DNA of 64,000 nt. It comes from JBCCMQ01 sp039026235. GTDB taxonomy: Bacteria > Pseudomonadota > Alphaproteobacteria > Rhodobacterales > Rhodobacteraceae. Within the stretch, counting starts at the first letter, position 1, and every line of letters starts with the position of its first letter. The position numbers and the translations under genes are program-made. Below, piece after piece: positions 34,869-43,562 of this stretch. The DNA lies in the NCBI GenBank assembly GCA_039026235.1, contig JBCCMQ010000008.1, forward strand, positions 103,398-167,397. Direction: 5' to 3'. The notes under the pieces are model-generated. The model searched no databases. It was given only the letters and a program-made list of their open reading frames with translations, and was not told the origin of the DNA.

Positions 34869-36062
34869 CTAACCGCTCATCAGTTCGGTCAGAACGCTGT
34901 TCAGCAGAACGCGCCCGTGGCGTGTGGCCCTCATACGGTTGCGGTCAGCTTCCAGAAGGCCCAAGTCGATCAGTTCTGACAGCTTTTCCGCCCCTGGGGT
35001 CCATCCAAGGTCCGCCAAACGATCCCTCAGGACACCTTCCGACAGACGCATACCCATCATCAGGCATTCGGTCGCCTGGTCTGCGCGCGACAGCTCGGCG
35101 GTACAGCGAATGCCGGAGCCGGCGCTGCGGACATCGTTCAGCCATTCCTGCGGATCGGTGGCGGTTTCCGTGGCAAAGCGGCCACTGGCCATGGTCAGGC
35201 GGCCATGGGCGCCCGGCCCGATGCCCGCATAGTCTCCGTACCGCCAGTAGATCTGGTTGTGGCGGCATTCAGAACCCGGCACCGCGTGGTTCGATACTTC
35301 GTAGGCGTCAAGTCCTGCATCCGTGCAAAGGTCTTGGGTGATCTCGTACATGTCAGCCTGGGCATCTTCGCAGGGAAGCCCGGGCAAGCGGTCGCGGGAA
35401 AACCGGGCGCCGAATGCGGTGCCGGGTTCAATGGTAAGCTGGTAAAGTGACAGGTGATCGGCTGCAAAGGTAAGCGCCTGCCCCAGCTCTTGTTGCCACT
35501 GACCGGGTGTCTGGTACTGGCGCGCATAGATCAGATCAAAACTGATCCTATCGAAATTGCACCGGGCGATATCCAGCGCCTTCAAGGCTTCGCCGACGTT
35601 ATGAAGACGGCCCAGGCGGTGAAGATCTGTGTCATTCAGCGCCTGAATGCCAAGAGATATCCGGTTGATCCCGGCCTCGCGAAAGCGGCGGAACTTATCT
35701 GCTTCGACCGAAGTCGGGTTCGCTTCGAGTGTCGCTTCGAAGTGGTCTTGAACCGGCCAGAGGGTTTTTACCTTCGCGATGATGGCTGCGGCGGTTTCCG
35801 GATCCATCAGGCTGGGCGTTCCACCGCCGAAGAACAGGGAATCCACTGTCCGGCCCGGGACCACTTCGGCCAGATGATCCAGTTCTTTCAGGTAGGCCTG
35901 ACGCCACGCGCGTTGCGAAATGTCGCGCACGACATGGCTATTGAAATCGCAATAGGGGCATTTTGCCTCGCAAAAAGGCCAGTGGACGTAAAGCCCGAAT
36001 CCGCCGTGGGTCCAATCTTCAGCTGAAGCAGCCGGTAATGAGTTTGTTAAAAGCGTCTGCAC
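34869..36062 (-). CDS. hemW: Radical SAM haem chaperone HemW
   Basis: 397 residues. The [4Fe-4S] cluster cysteines are 31, 35 and 38 in CEAKCPYC, preceded by GLYVHWPF; GGGTPSLM and LEANPTSVEADKF follow. The CxxxCxxC pattern without a fourth nearby Cys and the NHAVPGSECRHN block fit HemW (haem insertion into cytochromes) rather than the oxygen-independent coproporphyrinogen oxidase HemN. The start overlaps rdgB by 44 bp; no later ATG fits. It is the third gene of rph-rdgB-hemW. Confidence 0.92.
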   Translation of the reverse strand: MQTLLTNSLPAASAEDWTHGGFGLYVHWPFCEAKCPYCDFNSHVVRDISQRAWRQAYLKELDHLAEVVPGRTVDSLFFGGGTPSLMDPETAAAIIAKVKTLWPVQDHFEATLEANPTSVEADKFRRFREAGINRISLGIQALNDTDLHRLGRLHNVGEALKALDIARCNFDRISFDLIYARQYQTPGQWQQELGQALTFAADHLSLYQLTIEPGTAFGARFSRDRLPGLPCEDAQADMYEITQDLCTDAGLDAYEVSNHAVPGSECRHNQIYWRYGDYAGIGPGAHGRLTMASGRFATETATDPQEWLNDVRSAGSGIRCTAELSRADQATECLMMGMRLSEGVLRDRLADLGWTPGAEKLSELIDLGLLEADRNRMRATRHGRVLLNSVLTELMSG

Positions 36063-36630
36063 GATGACTCATCCCGTGTTTTCTGTCCGGGTCCATTTCG
36101 CCGAATGTGACATGTTCGCCTTTAGGTTGAAATACTGGATCAAAACCAAACCCTAGATTGCCGCGCATAGGCCACACTATGCGGCCATGCACCTCTCCTT
36201 CAAATATCTCGTCATGACCATCAGGCCAGGCCAGGCACAATGTACAACAAAAACGGGCGGTGCGGGGTTCTGGCGCGCGTCGCTGCTCAAGCAGCACCCA
36301 CACCTTCTCCATCGCCATGGGAAAGTCGCGCCCGTTGCCGGTTTCAGCCCAATCGGCAGTATAAACGCCCGGTTTGCCGTCCAGTGCATCAACCGCAAGG
36401 CCGCTGTCATCGGACAGCGCGGGAAGCTGCGCGGCTTTGGCAGAGAAATGCGCCTTGATCCGCGCATTTCCCGCGAACGTATCTTCCGTCTCGGCCGGCT
36501 CATCGAAGCCGAGGCTGCCCGCCGAGATCACCTCGATACCAAAGGGCCGAAGAAGCGCGCCGATTTCGCGCACCTTGCCTGCATTATGCGAGGCGATAAC
36601 CAGTTTCTGGCCGGTGAACTTTCGGGTCAT
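36019..36630 (-). CDS. rdgB: dITP/XTP pyrophosphatase RdgB
   Basis: 203 residues. House-cleaning NTPase that removes dITP and XTP from the nucleotide pool. Phosphate-binding ASHNAGKVREI, catalytic ALSDDSGLAVDAL, and GNLGFGFDPVFQP are diagnostic. The ATG interlocks with the rph stop (ATGA). Confidence 0.95.
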   Translation of the reverse strand: MTRKFTGQKLVIASHNAGKVREIGALLRPFGIEVISAGSLGFDEPAETEDTFAGNARIKAHFSAKAAQLPALSDDSGLAVDALDGKPGVYTADWAETGNGRDFPMAMEKVWVLLEQRRAPEPRTARFCCTLCLAWPDGHDEIFEGEVHGRIVWPMRGNLGFGFDPVFQPKGEHVTFGEMDPDRKHGMSHRADAFNKLITGCFS

Positions 36631-37337
36631 TCCACCGCAGACAACTGTGCCGCTGCCAACGCGGTGACGCCTTTTTCCGCCAGATCCAGAAGCTGTGACA
36701 TCTGTCCGCGTGAGAATGTGGCACCTTCGGCCGACATCTGAACCTCGATCAGCTGACCGTCGCCGGTCATCACGAAGTTGCCGTCGACCCCGGCTTCACT
36801 GTCTTCGGGATAGTCGAGATCAAGCACAGTCTGGCCCGCGTAAAGCCCACACGACACGGCCGCCACCGGGGCGCCCAGCGGATCAGACGTCAGCGCGCGC
36901 GCCTTCAGCAGTTTGTTGACCGCAAGTCGCAGCGCCACCCATCCACCCGTGATCGATGCGCAGCGGGTTCCGCCATCTGCCTGAAGCACATCGCAATCGA
37001 TGGTGATCTGGCGTTCGCCCATGGCCACCCGGTCAACGCCCGCCCGCAGGCTTCTTCCAATCAGCCTTTGAATTTCCTGTGTTCTTCCACTCTGCCCACG
37101 TTTCGCCTCACGCGCCATTCGGGTGTTCGTGGCCCGTGGGACCATGCCGTATTCCGCCGTGACCCATCCAAGACCGGTATTTTTCAGAAAGGGCGGCACG
37201 CGCTCATCCAGGCTTGCGGTGCACAGGACACGCGTGTCGCCCATATGGATGATGCAGGATCCTTCGGCATGCCGCGACACATCGGTTTCGATCTTCACGG
37301 CGCGCATTTCGTCGGTTTGACGGCCCGAGGGTCGCAT
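36627..37337 (-). CDS. rph: Ribonuclease PH
   Basis: 236 residues, full length. Phosphorolytic 3'-5' exoribonuclease trimming tRNA 3' ends. Typical N-terminal MRPSGRQTDEMRAVKIETDV, GRTQEIQRLIGRSLRA (phosphate site) and DLDYPEDSEAGVDGNFV. ATG 37337 follows AAAGGAAAC. It diverges from hrcA, a conserved alphaproteobacterial arrangement. Confidence 0.96.
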   Translation of the reverse strand: MRPSGRQTDEMRAVKIETDVSRHAEGSCIIHMGDTRVLCTASLDERVPPFLKNTGLGWVTAEYGMVPRATNTRMAREAKRGQSGRTQEIQRLIGRSLRAGVDRVAMGERQITIDCDVLQADGGTRCASITGGWVALRLAVNKLLKARALTSDPLGAPVAAVSCGLYAGQTVLDLDYPEDSEAGVDGNFVMTGDGQLIEVQMSAEGATFSRGQMSQLLDLAEKGVTALAAAQLSAVE

Positions 37338-37480
37338 TATGTTTCCTTTCGGTGTCTGGCGTGCTCATTCCCACGCGATTGCCTGATTATCAAGCGGGAT
37401 TGATCGCGATCTGCGCGCATCCGATTGACGTTCGAGCGGCGACGCCATTTAGTGCCCTGTGCCACACGTCGCGCGGTGCC
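37338..37480. promoter_or_regulatory. Divergent region between rph and hrcA
   Basis: 143 bp serve both transcripts. The reading frame of hrcA is open through it but the sequence is not HrcA-like, so it is non-coding. I looked for a CIRCE element (TTAGCACTC-N9-GAGTGCTAA) and found none. TTGACG at 37427 might be a -35 box but I see no convincing partner. Confidence 0.4.
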
Positions 37481-38545
37481 ATGCAGGAATCCAACGATCT
37501 TCTTTCAGAGCTGAACGACCGCACGCGCGAGGTTTTCCGCAGCGTGGTCGAAGGCTATCTCGCGTCTGGCGAACCCGTTGGATCACGCACCCTTTCACGC
37601 ACCCTTGCTGAACAGGTCAGCGCCGCCACGATCCGCAATGTCATGCAGGATCTCGAACATCTGGGACTTCTCGACAGCCCCCATGTGTCCGCCGGGCGCA
37701 TTCCGACGGAACTTGGTCTGCGTCTTTTCGTCGATGGCCTTCTGGAAATCGGCAGTCTGGACCGGGAAGACCGGGCCAAGATTGACGCAACTCTTGAATC
37801 CAACGATACGCGCGATGTCACGGAACGTCTGGACAGGCTTGGGTCGGCCCTTTCCGTTGCCACCCAGGGCGCCAGTCTGGTGCTTGCGCCCAAGCACGAG
37901 GCGCCGATCCGGCACATCGAATTTGTGTCGCTGGCCCGGGACCGGGCGCTTGCCGTTTTGGTCTTTGCGGACGGCGAGGTTGAGAACCGCGTTTTCGAAC
38001 CCCCCGTGGGCCAGACACCGTCGTCCATGCGCGAGGCCGCGAATTTCGTGAATGCGATTGCCCAGGGAAAAACGCTTTCCGAGTTGAGCACGGCGCTTGC
38101 GGCGGAAATCAGTGCGCGGCGCAAAGAGCTCGATTCGCTTGCGCAATCGATGGTCGAAAGCGGTCAGGCGCTTTGGCAGGACGAAGGCACCGCAATTGAA
38201 CGTCTGATCGTGCGGGGCCGGTCGAATCTTCTGGAAAAAACCGCCGACGCTCAGGATCTGGAAAAGATACGAGAGCTCTTTGACGATCTTGAGCGAAAGC
38301 GCGATATCGTCGACTTTCTGGATCTGACACGCGAAGGCGCCGGTGTGCGCATTTTTATTGGCTCAGAGAACAAACTATTCTCACTTTCCGGTTCATCTTT
38401 GGTGGTCTCTCCTTATATGAACGCAGAACGAAAAATTGTAGGTGCCGTGGGTGTCATAGGACCGACACGTTTGAATTACGGGCGCATCGTTCCGATTGTC
38501 GACTATACCGCGCAACTTGTGGGGAAAGTCATCTCGGATCGGTAG
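37481..38545 (+). CDS. hrcA: Heat-inducible transcription repressor HrcA
   Basis: 354 residues from ATG 37481. Winged helix at the N-terminus (NDRTREVFRSVVEGYLASGE, SAATIRNVMQDLEHLGLLDSPH), then SAGRIPTELGLRLFVDGLLE, a GAF-like dimerisation part and the C-terminal RIFIGSENK...VIGPTRLNYGRIVPIVDYTA. HrcA represses groESL by binding CIRCE; no CIRCE lies in this window, so its targets are elsewhere. 29 bp upstream of grpE. Confidence 0.95.
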   Translation: MQESNDLLSELNDRTREVFRSVVEGYLASGEPVGSRTLSRTLAEQVSAATIRNVMQDLEHLGLLDSPHVSAGRIPTELGLRLFVDGLLEIGSLDREDRAKIDATLESNDTRDVTERLDRLGSALSVATQGASLVLAPKHEAPIRHIEFVSLARDRALAVLVFADGEVENRVFEPPVGQTPSSMREAANFVNAIAQGKTLSELSTALAAEISARRKELDSLAQSMVESGQALWQDEGTAIERLIVRGRSNLLEKTADAQDLEKIRELFDDLERKRDIVDFLDLTREGAGVRIFIGSENKLFSLSGSSLVVSPYMNAERKIVGAVGVIGPTRLNYGRIVPIVDYTAQLVGKVISDR

Positions 38546-38574
38546 GAACGGCGCGAGGTTGAAAGGAAATCTGT

Positions 38575-39201
38575 ATGGGCAATGCACGTAAAGAGGCAGA
38601 CGAGCCGTTTCTGGACGATATCGAATTGGCGGCCGAAGAAGAATCGGAGGCGCCAGATGCCCCATCCGGTCTTGCCGAAGAGGCAGCCGAATACAGCACC
38701 GAAGATGAAATTCAGACCGTAATCGACAAGCTGGTCAGCGAACGGGACGACATGCGCGACCGCTGGATGCGGGCCATGGCCGAAGCAGAAAACGCACGAA
38801 AGCGCGCCGACCGAGACCGGCGCGAGGCTGAACAATACGGCGGGTCGAAGATTTCGCGCGACATGCTGCCGGTCTTTGACAATCTGCAACGCGCCCTTGA
38901 GGCTGCCACGGATGAGCAGAGAGAGGCCAACAAGGCGCTTTTCGAAGGCGTAGAGCTGACCTTGCGCGAACTTCTCAATGTCTTTGGAAAACATGGCATC
39001 GAGAAAATCGAACCCCAGGTTGGCGACAGGTTCGATCCGCAAATGCATCAGGCCATGTTCGAGGCGCCGGTTCCGGGGACACGGGCGGGCGATATCATTC
39101 AGGTGGCCGCCTACGGCTTTAGGTTGCACGAACGGCTGTTGCGTCCGGCCCAGGTTGGCGTGTCATCGACACCGGCCACGAAAGACGACAAGAAATCTTA
39201 A
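38575..39201 (+). CDS. grpE: Nucleotide-exchange factor GrpE
   Basis: 208 residues. Acidic N-terminal tail (~45 residues), long coiled coil (about 48-100, DKLVSERDDMRDRWMRAMAE, ARKRADRDRREAEQYG), then the beta-wing HGIEKIEPQVGDRFDPQMHQAMFE and QVAAYGFRLHERLLRPAQVGV that contacts DnaK. Releases ADP from DnaK; coupled here to hrcA. ATG 38575 follows GAAAGGAAAT. The stop interlocks with mutS (TTAA). Confidence 0.96.
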   Translation: MGNARKEADEPFLDDIELAAEEESEAPDAPSGLAEEAAEYSTEDEIQTVIDKLVSERDDMRDRWMRAMAEAENARKRADRDRREAEQYGGSKISRDMLPVFDNLQRALEAATDEQREANKALFEGVELTLRELLNVFGKHGIEKIEPQVGDRFDPQMHQAMFEAPVPGTRAGDIIQVAAYGFRLHERLLRPAQVGVSSTPATKDDKKS

Positions 39202-41846
39202 TCGTCGGATCCGGCAAGCTTTTTCAGTTCGTAGAGAAGATCCAGCGCCTGGCGCGCCGTGACCGCATCGGGGTTCACGTCCGCCAGCCTGTCAAGAATT
39301 CTGGTCTCTGCCACTTTCGTCGGCTTCGGTTCCTGCGCGGCGGCCGAGAACAGAGGAAGATCGTCAATCACCGCCTTGATCTTACCGCCCTCGCGCTCGG
39401 CCTGTTCAAGTGAATCGAGCACATCGCGCGCCCGGTCGACGACGCTTTGGGGAAGCCCTGCCAGCTTTGCGACCTGCACGCCATAGGATCTGTCGGCCGC
39501 GCCCTTGCGCACCTCGTGCAAAAAGATGACCTCATCCTTCCAGTCCTTGACCGCCACCGTTGCGTTCTCAACCCCGTCCAGGCGTGCCGCATGCTGGGTC
39601 AACTCGTGATAATGGGTGGCAAAAAGAGCCCGGCACCGGTTGACCGCATTCAGATGCTCCAGCGTTGCCCAGGCGATGGAAAGACCGTCGTAGGTTGCCG
39701 TGCCGCGTCCGATCTCATCCAGGATCACAAGTGCCCGGTCGTCGGCCTGGTTCAGGATCGCGGCCGTTTCAACCATCTCGACCATGAAAGTCGACCTGCC
39801 ACGGGCCAGATCGTCCGCGGCCCCGACCCGGCTGAAGAATTGGCTGACCAGACCAATGTGTGCAGACCTTGCGGGAACAAACGCCCCCATCTGCGCCAAA
39901 AGCGCTATGATTGCATTCTGCCGCAGGAAGGTGGATTTTCCCGCCATGTTCGGACCGGTCAGCAGCCAGATACTGCCGCCCTGATCGCCCAGACGGCAGT
40001 CGTTTGCCACGAAGCGCGTCCCACCTTGCTGCTTGAGGGATCGTTCAACCACCGGGTGCCGCCCGCCAATGACATCGAGCGTGCGGCTGTCGTCGATCTT
40101 CGGTCTGACCCAGCCTTCGGTTGCTGCCAGATCGGTGAGCGCCGTCGCCAGGTCCAGTTCCGCAATAGCCCGCGCGCAGGCCCAGATGTCAGCGGCCCTG
40201 CCGATCACCTTTTGGCGTAGATGCTCAAAAATCACACGTTCCTGCTCCAGCGCCTCTCCGCCTGCATTCAGGATACGGGTCTCAAGCTCTGACAACTCAA
40301 GCGTCGTAAAGCGTACGGCATTGGCTGTGGTCTGGCGGTGGATGAATGTCTCGGACAGTGGTGCTGAAAGCATCCTCTCGGCATGCGTCGCAGGCGTTTC
40401 AATAAAATACCCCAGCACATTGTTATGCTTGACCTTTAGCGCACCGACGCCGGTGTCGGTCTGATACGTGCCCTGCATGCCCGCCACGACAGAGCGGCTC
40501 TGGTCGCGCAGTTGGCGCAATTCATCCAGCGGGGCGTGATACCCGGGCGCCACAAAATCACCATCACGTACCAAGAGCGGTGTTTCTTCCTTGAGCGACG
40601 TGTCGAGCAGCTCTTTAAGCGACGTTTCAACGGTCAGGTCCGTTCTGACCTGTGACAGGAGGTCCAGCAATTCCGCCTGAAAGAGACCTGACAGATCTGA
40701 CGCAAGCCGCAGGCCATTGCGGATCGCGACCAGATCTCGCGGGCCGCCGCGTCCTAGCGACAGGCGTTGCAGCGCGCGGTCCATATCCGGCGATCTGCGC
40801 AGCGCGGCCCTTACAGTCTCGGTAAGGGCGGGATCGGCCAGGAAAAAGTCGATCGCATCGTGGCGGCGACGGATTTCTTCCAGATCGCGAATGGGACCCG
40901 TCAGCCGGTGTTCCAAAAGGCGGGCGCCGGCCGGAGTGACCGTGCGGTCAACCACCGACAGAAGGGACCCCGCCCGACCGCCGGACAGGGCATGGGTCAG
41001 TTCCAGATTGCGCCGCGTTGCCGGGTCAATTTGGACAGTTGTGACCGGATCAATCCGCCGCGGCACACGAAGAAGCGGCATCTGTCCCTTTTGGGTCTGG
41101 TCCAGATAGTCCAGAAGCGCGCCCATGGCCGACAATTCGGCGCGGCCGAAGGTATCAGTTGGGTGATCTTTGATCTCTCCAAGGACCGATGCCAGCCGCT
41201 TTCCCGCTTGACTGCTGTCAAAACTGGCCAGCAGGACTTCCGTGACCGGAACGCCAATATCAGATACTATTGCGGCGATTTCGGACGCAACAGGATCGGC
41301 CAGCAACAACTCTGCAGGGCGGATCCGGGCCAAATCGGGGCCGAGCCGCAGCGGCGTGCAGGGCGTGACCGAGAAATCGCCGGTTGATATGTCCAGCCAG
41401 GCCAAGGCCGCATCGTCGCGGACGCGCGCAAAGGCGGCAAGAAAATTGCTGTGGCGTGCCTGAAGCAGGCTGTCTTCGGTCAGCGTGCCGGGTGTGACAA
41501 CGCGTTCCACTGCGCGTTTGACCACGGCTTTAGAGCCGCGCTTGCGCGCTTCGGCCGGGTTTTCCTGTTGCTCGCAGACGGCCACCCGAAACCCCTTTCG
41601 GATCAGGGTCTGCAGATAGCCATCGGCGGCGTGGAAGGGCACACCGCACATCGGGATGTCTTCGCCCAGGTGCTTGCCCCGCTTGGTCAGTGCGATATCC
41701 AGCGCCGCGGCGGCGGCCTGGGCATCTTCGAAGAAGAGCTCATAGAAATCGCCCATCCGGTAAAATAGCAGGGCGTCGGGATGATCGCGTTTGATGTCCA
41801 GATACTGGGCCATCATCGGCGTCACGGCTGATTTCGGTGCAGTCAA
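39198..41846 (-). CDS. mutS: DNA mismatch repair protein MutS
   Basis: 882 residues. Mismatch-binding FYE at 34-36 in MGDFYELFFEDA, core clamp domains, and the ABC-type ATPase with Walker A GPNMAGKSTFLRQ, the signature STFMVEM, and Walker B ALVILDEIGRGTATYDG. The C-terminal part with HTH is complete. TTG 41846 is taken as start because GGAG lies 5 bases upstream; a GTG at 41825 (MTPMMAQYL) is an alternative. The gene is downstream of msrA on the same strand but a terminator separates them. Confidence 0.96.
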   Translation of the reverse strand: MTAPKSAVTPMMAQYLDIKRDHPDALLFYRMGDFYELFFEDAQAAAAALDIALTKRGKHLGEDIPMCGVPFHAADGYLQTLIRKGFRVAVCEQQENPAEARKRGSKAVVKRAVERVVTPGTLTEDSLLQARHSNFLAAFARVRDDAALAWLDISTGDFSVTPCTPLRLGPDLARIRPAELLLADPVASEIAAIVSDIGVPVTEVLLASFDSSQAGKRLASVLGEIKDHPTDTFGRAELSAMGALLDYLDQTQKGQMPLLRVPRRIDPVTTVQIDPATRRNLELTHALSGGRAGSLLSVVDRTVTPAGARLLEHRLTGPIRDLEEIRRRHDAIDFFLADPALTETVRAALRRSPDMDRALQRLSLGRGGPRDLVAIRNGLRLASDLSGLFQAELLDLLSQVRTDLTVETSLKELLDTSLKEETPLLVRDGDFVAPGYHAPLDELRQLRDQSRSVVAGMQGTYQTDTGVGALKVKHNNVLGYFIETPATHAERMLSAPLSETFIHRQTTANAVRFTTLELSELETRILNAGGEALEQERVIFEHLRQKVIGRAADIWACARAIAELDLATALTDLAATEGWVRPKIDDSRTLDVIGGRHPVVERSLKQQGGTRFVANDCRLGDQGGSIWLLTGPNMAGKSTFLRQNAIIALLAQMGAFVPARSAHIGLVSQFFSRVGAADDLARGRSTFMVEMVETAAILNQADDRALVILDEIGRGTATYDGLSIAWATLEHLNAVNRCRALFATHYHELTQHAARLDGVENATVAVKDWKDEVIFLHEVRKGAADRSYGVQVAKLAGLPQSVVDRARDVLDSLEQAEREGGKIKAVIDDLPLFSAAAQEPKPTKVAETRILDRLADVNPDAVTARQALDLLYELKKLAGSDD

Positions 41847-41924
41847 GAAAACTCCGGCGGTAGGCTTTTGTCAGCTTAGCCAGAGCCGATGCCAAGGAAA
41901 AGTCGCCCCCGCCGGAACCGTCAA

Positions 41925-41952
41925 TAAAAAAGGGGCGGAAACCTCCGCCCCT
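41925..41952 (-). terminator. Intrinsic terminator after msrA
   Basis: On the minus strand a perfect 9-bp stem (arms 41944-41952 and 41931-41939, loop of four) is followed by six T residues (complement of 41925-41930). It lies 30 bp downstream of the msrA stop and separates msrA from mutS. Confidence 0.9.
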
Positions 41953-41982
41953 GCATCTGGCCGTTGGCCTTCAGCTGGTGGT

Positions 41983-42657
41983 TCAGGAACCGGCGAAAAG
42001 CGCCTCGTCGCCCCAAAGCTCCTTAACCCGGGCATCGCGGCCACAGGCTTTGCGGTAGGCCTTGTAGGCCTCGCTTTGGCGTTTGGGTCCGAAGCGCGTC
42101 AGTACCAGCTTGTCACCCAGGTAGTAATCCTGATGGTAGGCCTCGGCCGGATAAAATGTGCCCGCGTCGAGGATCGGCGTCACAACCTCGGTCCGCAGGT
42201 CGCGCTGGGCCAGGTTCTTGGCTGCTTCTGCCACGGCGCGCTCATCGGCATTGGCCACGAATACCGCGGTGCGATAGCTTTCACCCCGGTCACAGAACTG
42301 GCCGCCCGCATCGGTGGGGTCGACCGAACGGAAAAACGCGTGGATCAGCTGATCATAGCCGACCGTTTCGGCGTCATAGGTGATCTGCACGGCCTCATAA
42401 TGGCCGGTGCCGCCGCGCGTGACCTCTTTGTAAGTCGGGTTTGCGGTCGTTCCGCCGGTGTAGCCTGAAAGGACATCGATCACGCCGGGCACGCGTTCGA
42501 AATCGCTTTCGACGCACCAGAAGCATCCACCGGCAACAATTACAGTCTGAATGTCCTGGGCATGGCCGCGCTTTGCGTCGACCAGACCGCCGATAAGGAT
42601 GAAAACAGCCAGGCTCGTGAGCTTCAGGCAGCTAAGTGATGTGGTGATACAGCGCAT
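41983..42657 (-). CDS. msrA: Exported peptide-methionine (S)-sulfoxide reductase MsrA
   Basis: 224 residues. Catalytic GCFWC motif with Cys45 and Cys48, then SGYTGGTTANPTYKEV, GHYEAVQITYD and the FFRSVDPTDAGGQFCDRGESYRTAVF block; a late Cys (KACGR) may resolve the disulphide. Unlike the common cytoplasmic enzyme it has an N-terminal signal peptide (LKLTSLAVFILIGGLVDA... ending GHAQ near residue 34), so it probably repairs oxidised methionine in periplasmic proteins. ATG 42657 has GGAGGTGCC upstream. Followed by a terminator. Confidence 0.93.
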   Translation of the reverse strand: MRCITTSLSCLKLTSLAVFILIGGLVDAKRGHAQDIQTVIVAGGCFWCVESDFERVPGVIDVLSGYTGGTTANPTYKEVTRGGTGHYEAVQITYDAETVGYDQLIHAFFRSVDPTDAGGQFCDRGESYRTAVFVANADERAVAEAAKNLAQRDLRTEVVTPILDAGTFYPAEAYHQDYYLGDKLVLTRFGPKRQSEAYKAYRKACGRDARVKELWGDEALFAGS

Positions 42658-43132
42658 GACGTGGGCACCTCCTTGGAGCCGAAAAAGCCAGAGGGGCGCG
42701 ACACACTCAAGTCACAGGCCCGTGCTTTCACAGCTCTGTGACGCGAGTTTACCCTTACTTGCAAATCGGCTCATTCGAAAGCCGGGGGCAATTCAGATCA
42801 GGAGACTTGGATGCGCATTGCGATGTGGTAGGGGCTGTGCGGTTTGGGCGGGTGTCGATACCCTTCGAGATCGGGTCCCGGCGGCGCATCTGGAGAATTT
42901 TGCGGACTGGAAAACCACTGAGACGTCAAGAAGATGGCGCAATACGTGGGTCGGGAGATTCCCCTCGATTGGATGGGCGAGGTCAACCAGGTGGTGCTGA
43001 TCCGGCAACTGGCACGGGTGGTTGCAAGCTATGCCGCCATGCGGAAACATCCAACGGCGGACGATCCGCGCTACGCTGGGCCGGCGGCACTGCGGATTAT
43101 GTGATCACAAGATGCCACAAAGGCGCAGGCGC
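42658..43132. other. 475-bp gap between msrA and the DUF1810 gene
   Basis: It holds a 14-bp interrupted palindrome TCACAG-CT-CTGTGA (42728-42741), which may be an operator of msrA, and a degraded reading frame (42811-43104, listed separately). Otherwise I see no RNA gene or repeat. Confidence 0.6.
42811..43104 (+). pseudogene. Possible decayed gene of unknown family
   Basis: A good ribosome site (AGGAG, six bases before ATG 42811) leads into MRIAMW followed by a stop. A protein-like stretch then appears in another frame (GVDTLRDRVPAAHLENFADW, about 42860-42918) and continues in the first frame from ATG 42934 as MAQYVGREIPLDWMGEVNQV and on to the stop 43102-43104 (56 codons). Together these read like one short protein interrupted by frameshifts. 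I do not recognise the family. A genuine 56-residue protein from 42934 is the alternative. Confidence 0.35.
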
Positions 43133-43558
43133 CTAGTTCCCGGAAAGAACCGCAGCGGTCAACGGACACCGCTCACCGTCAAAAAACGTCTCTAACAACC
43201 GCGAAAATGGCTCGACATCCTCGTTGCATGCCTCAATGAGCGTCATCGAAGACCTCAATTTTATCGCATCAACATCGCCCAGAATGTCCCGGGCAGGCTT
43301 GCCAGCATGGTCTGCGACAAGGCGCGTTACCTCGCGCAGTCTTGGCCCGAGGATCGGATGCCGGAGGTAGTGCTCCGCCTCTGTCAGATTGGCAATTCCA
43401 TAGAACTGCGCGTTGTGCGACCGCCCCAGACTGGCGAGTTGCGGAAAGACAAACCACATCCAGTGGCTTGTCTTTTGGCCAGCCGTGAGTTCGCGAAGCA
43501 CATTGTCCCAAACCCGGTCCTGCGCGCTCAGAAAATCCTGTGCGCGGTCCGGCGTCAT
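43133..43558 (-). CDS. DUF1810 family protein
   Basis: 141 residues from ATG 43558, which follows AAGGGCTGA; a start at 43585 would overlap argG. The DUF1810 features are present: DRVWDNVLRELTAGQKTSHW, MWFVFPQLASLGRSHNAQFYGI, and HPILGPRLREVTRLV. The family is widespread in proteobacteria but has no established biochemical function. It follows argG by 4 bp on the same strand and could be co-transcribed. Confidence 0.9.
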   Translation of the reverse strand: MTPDRAQDFLSAQDRVWDNVLRELTAGQKTSHWMWFVFPQLASLGRSHNAQFYGIANLTEAEHYLRHPILGPRLREVTRLVADHAGKPARDILGDVDAIKLRSSMTLIEACNEDVEPFSRLLETFFDGERCPLTAAVLSGN

Positions 43559-43562
43559 TGCG

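Noticed and set aside
37338..37480. CIRCE operator before hrcA-grpE
   Set aside because: No TTAGCACTC-N9-GAGTGCTAA or close variant is present.
42793..43050. 85-codon minus-strand reading frame
   Set aside because: No ribosome site, Pro/His-rich composition typical of antisense frames in GC-rich DNA.
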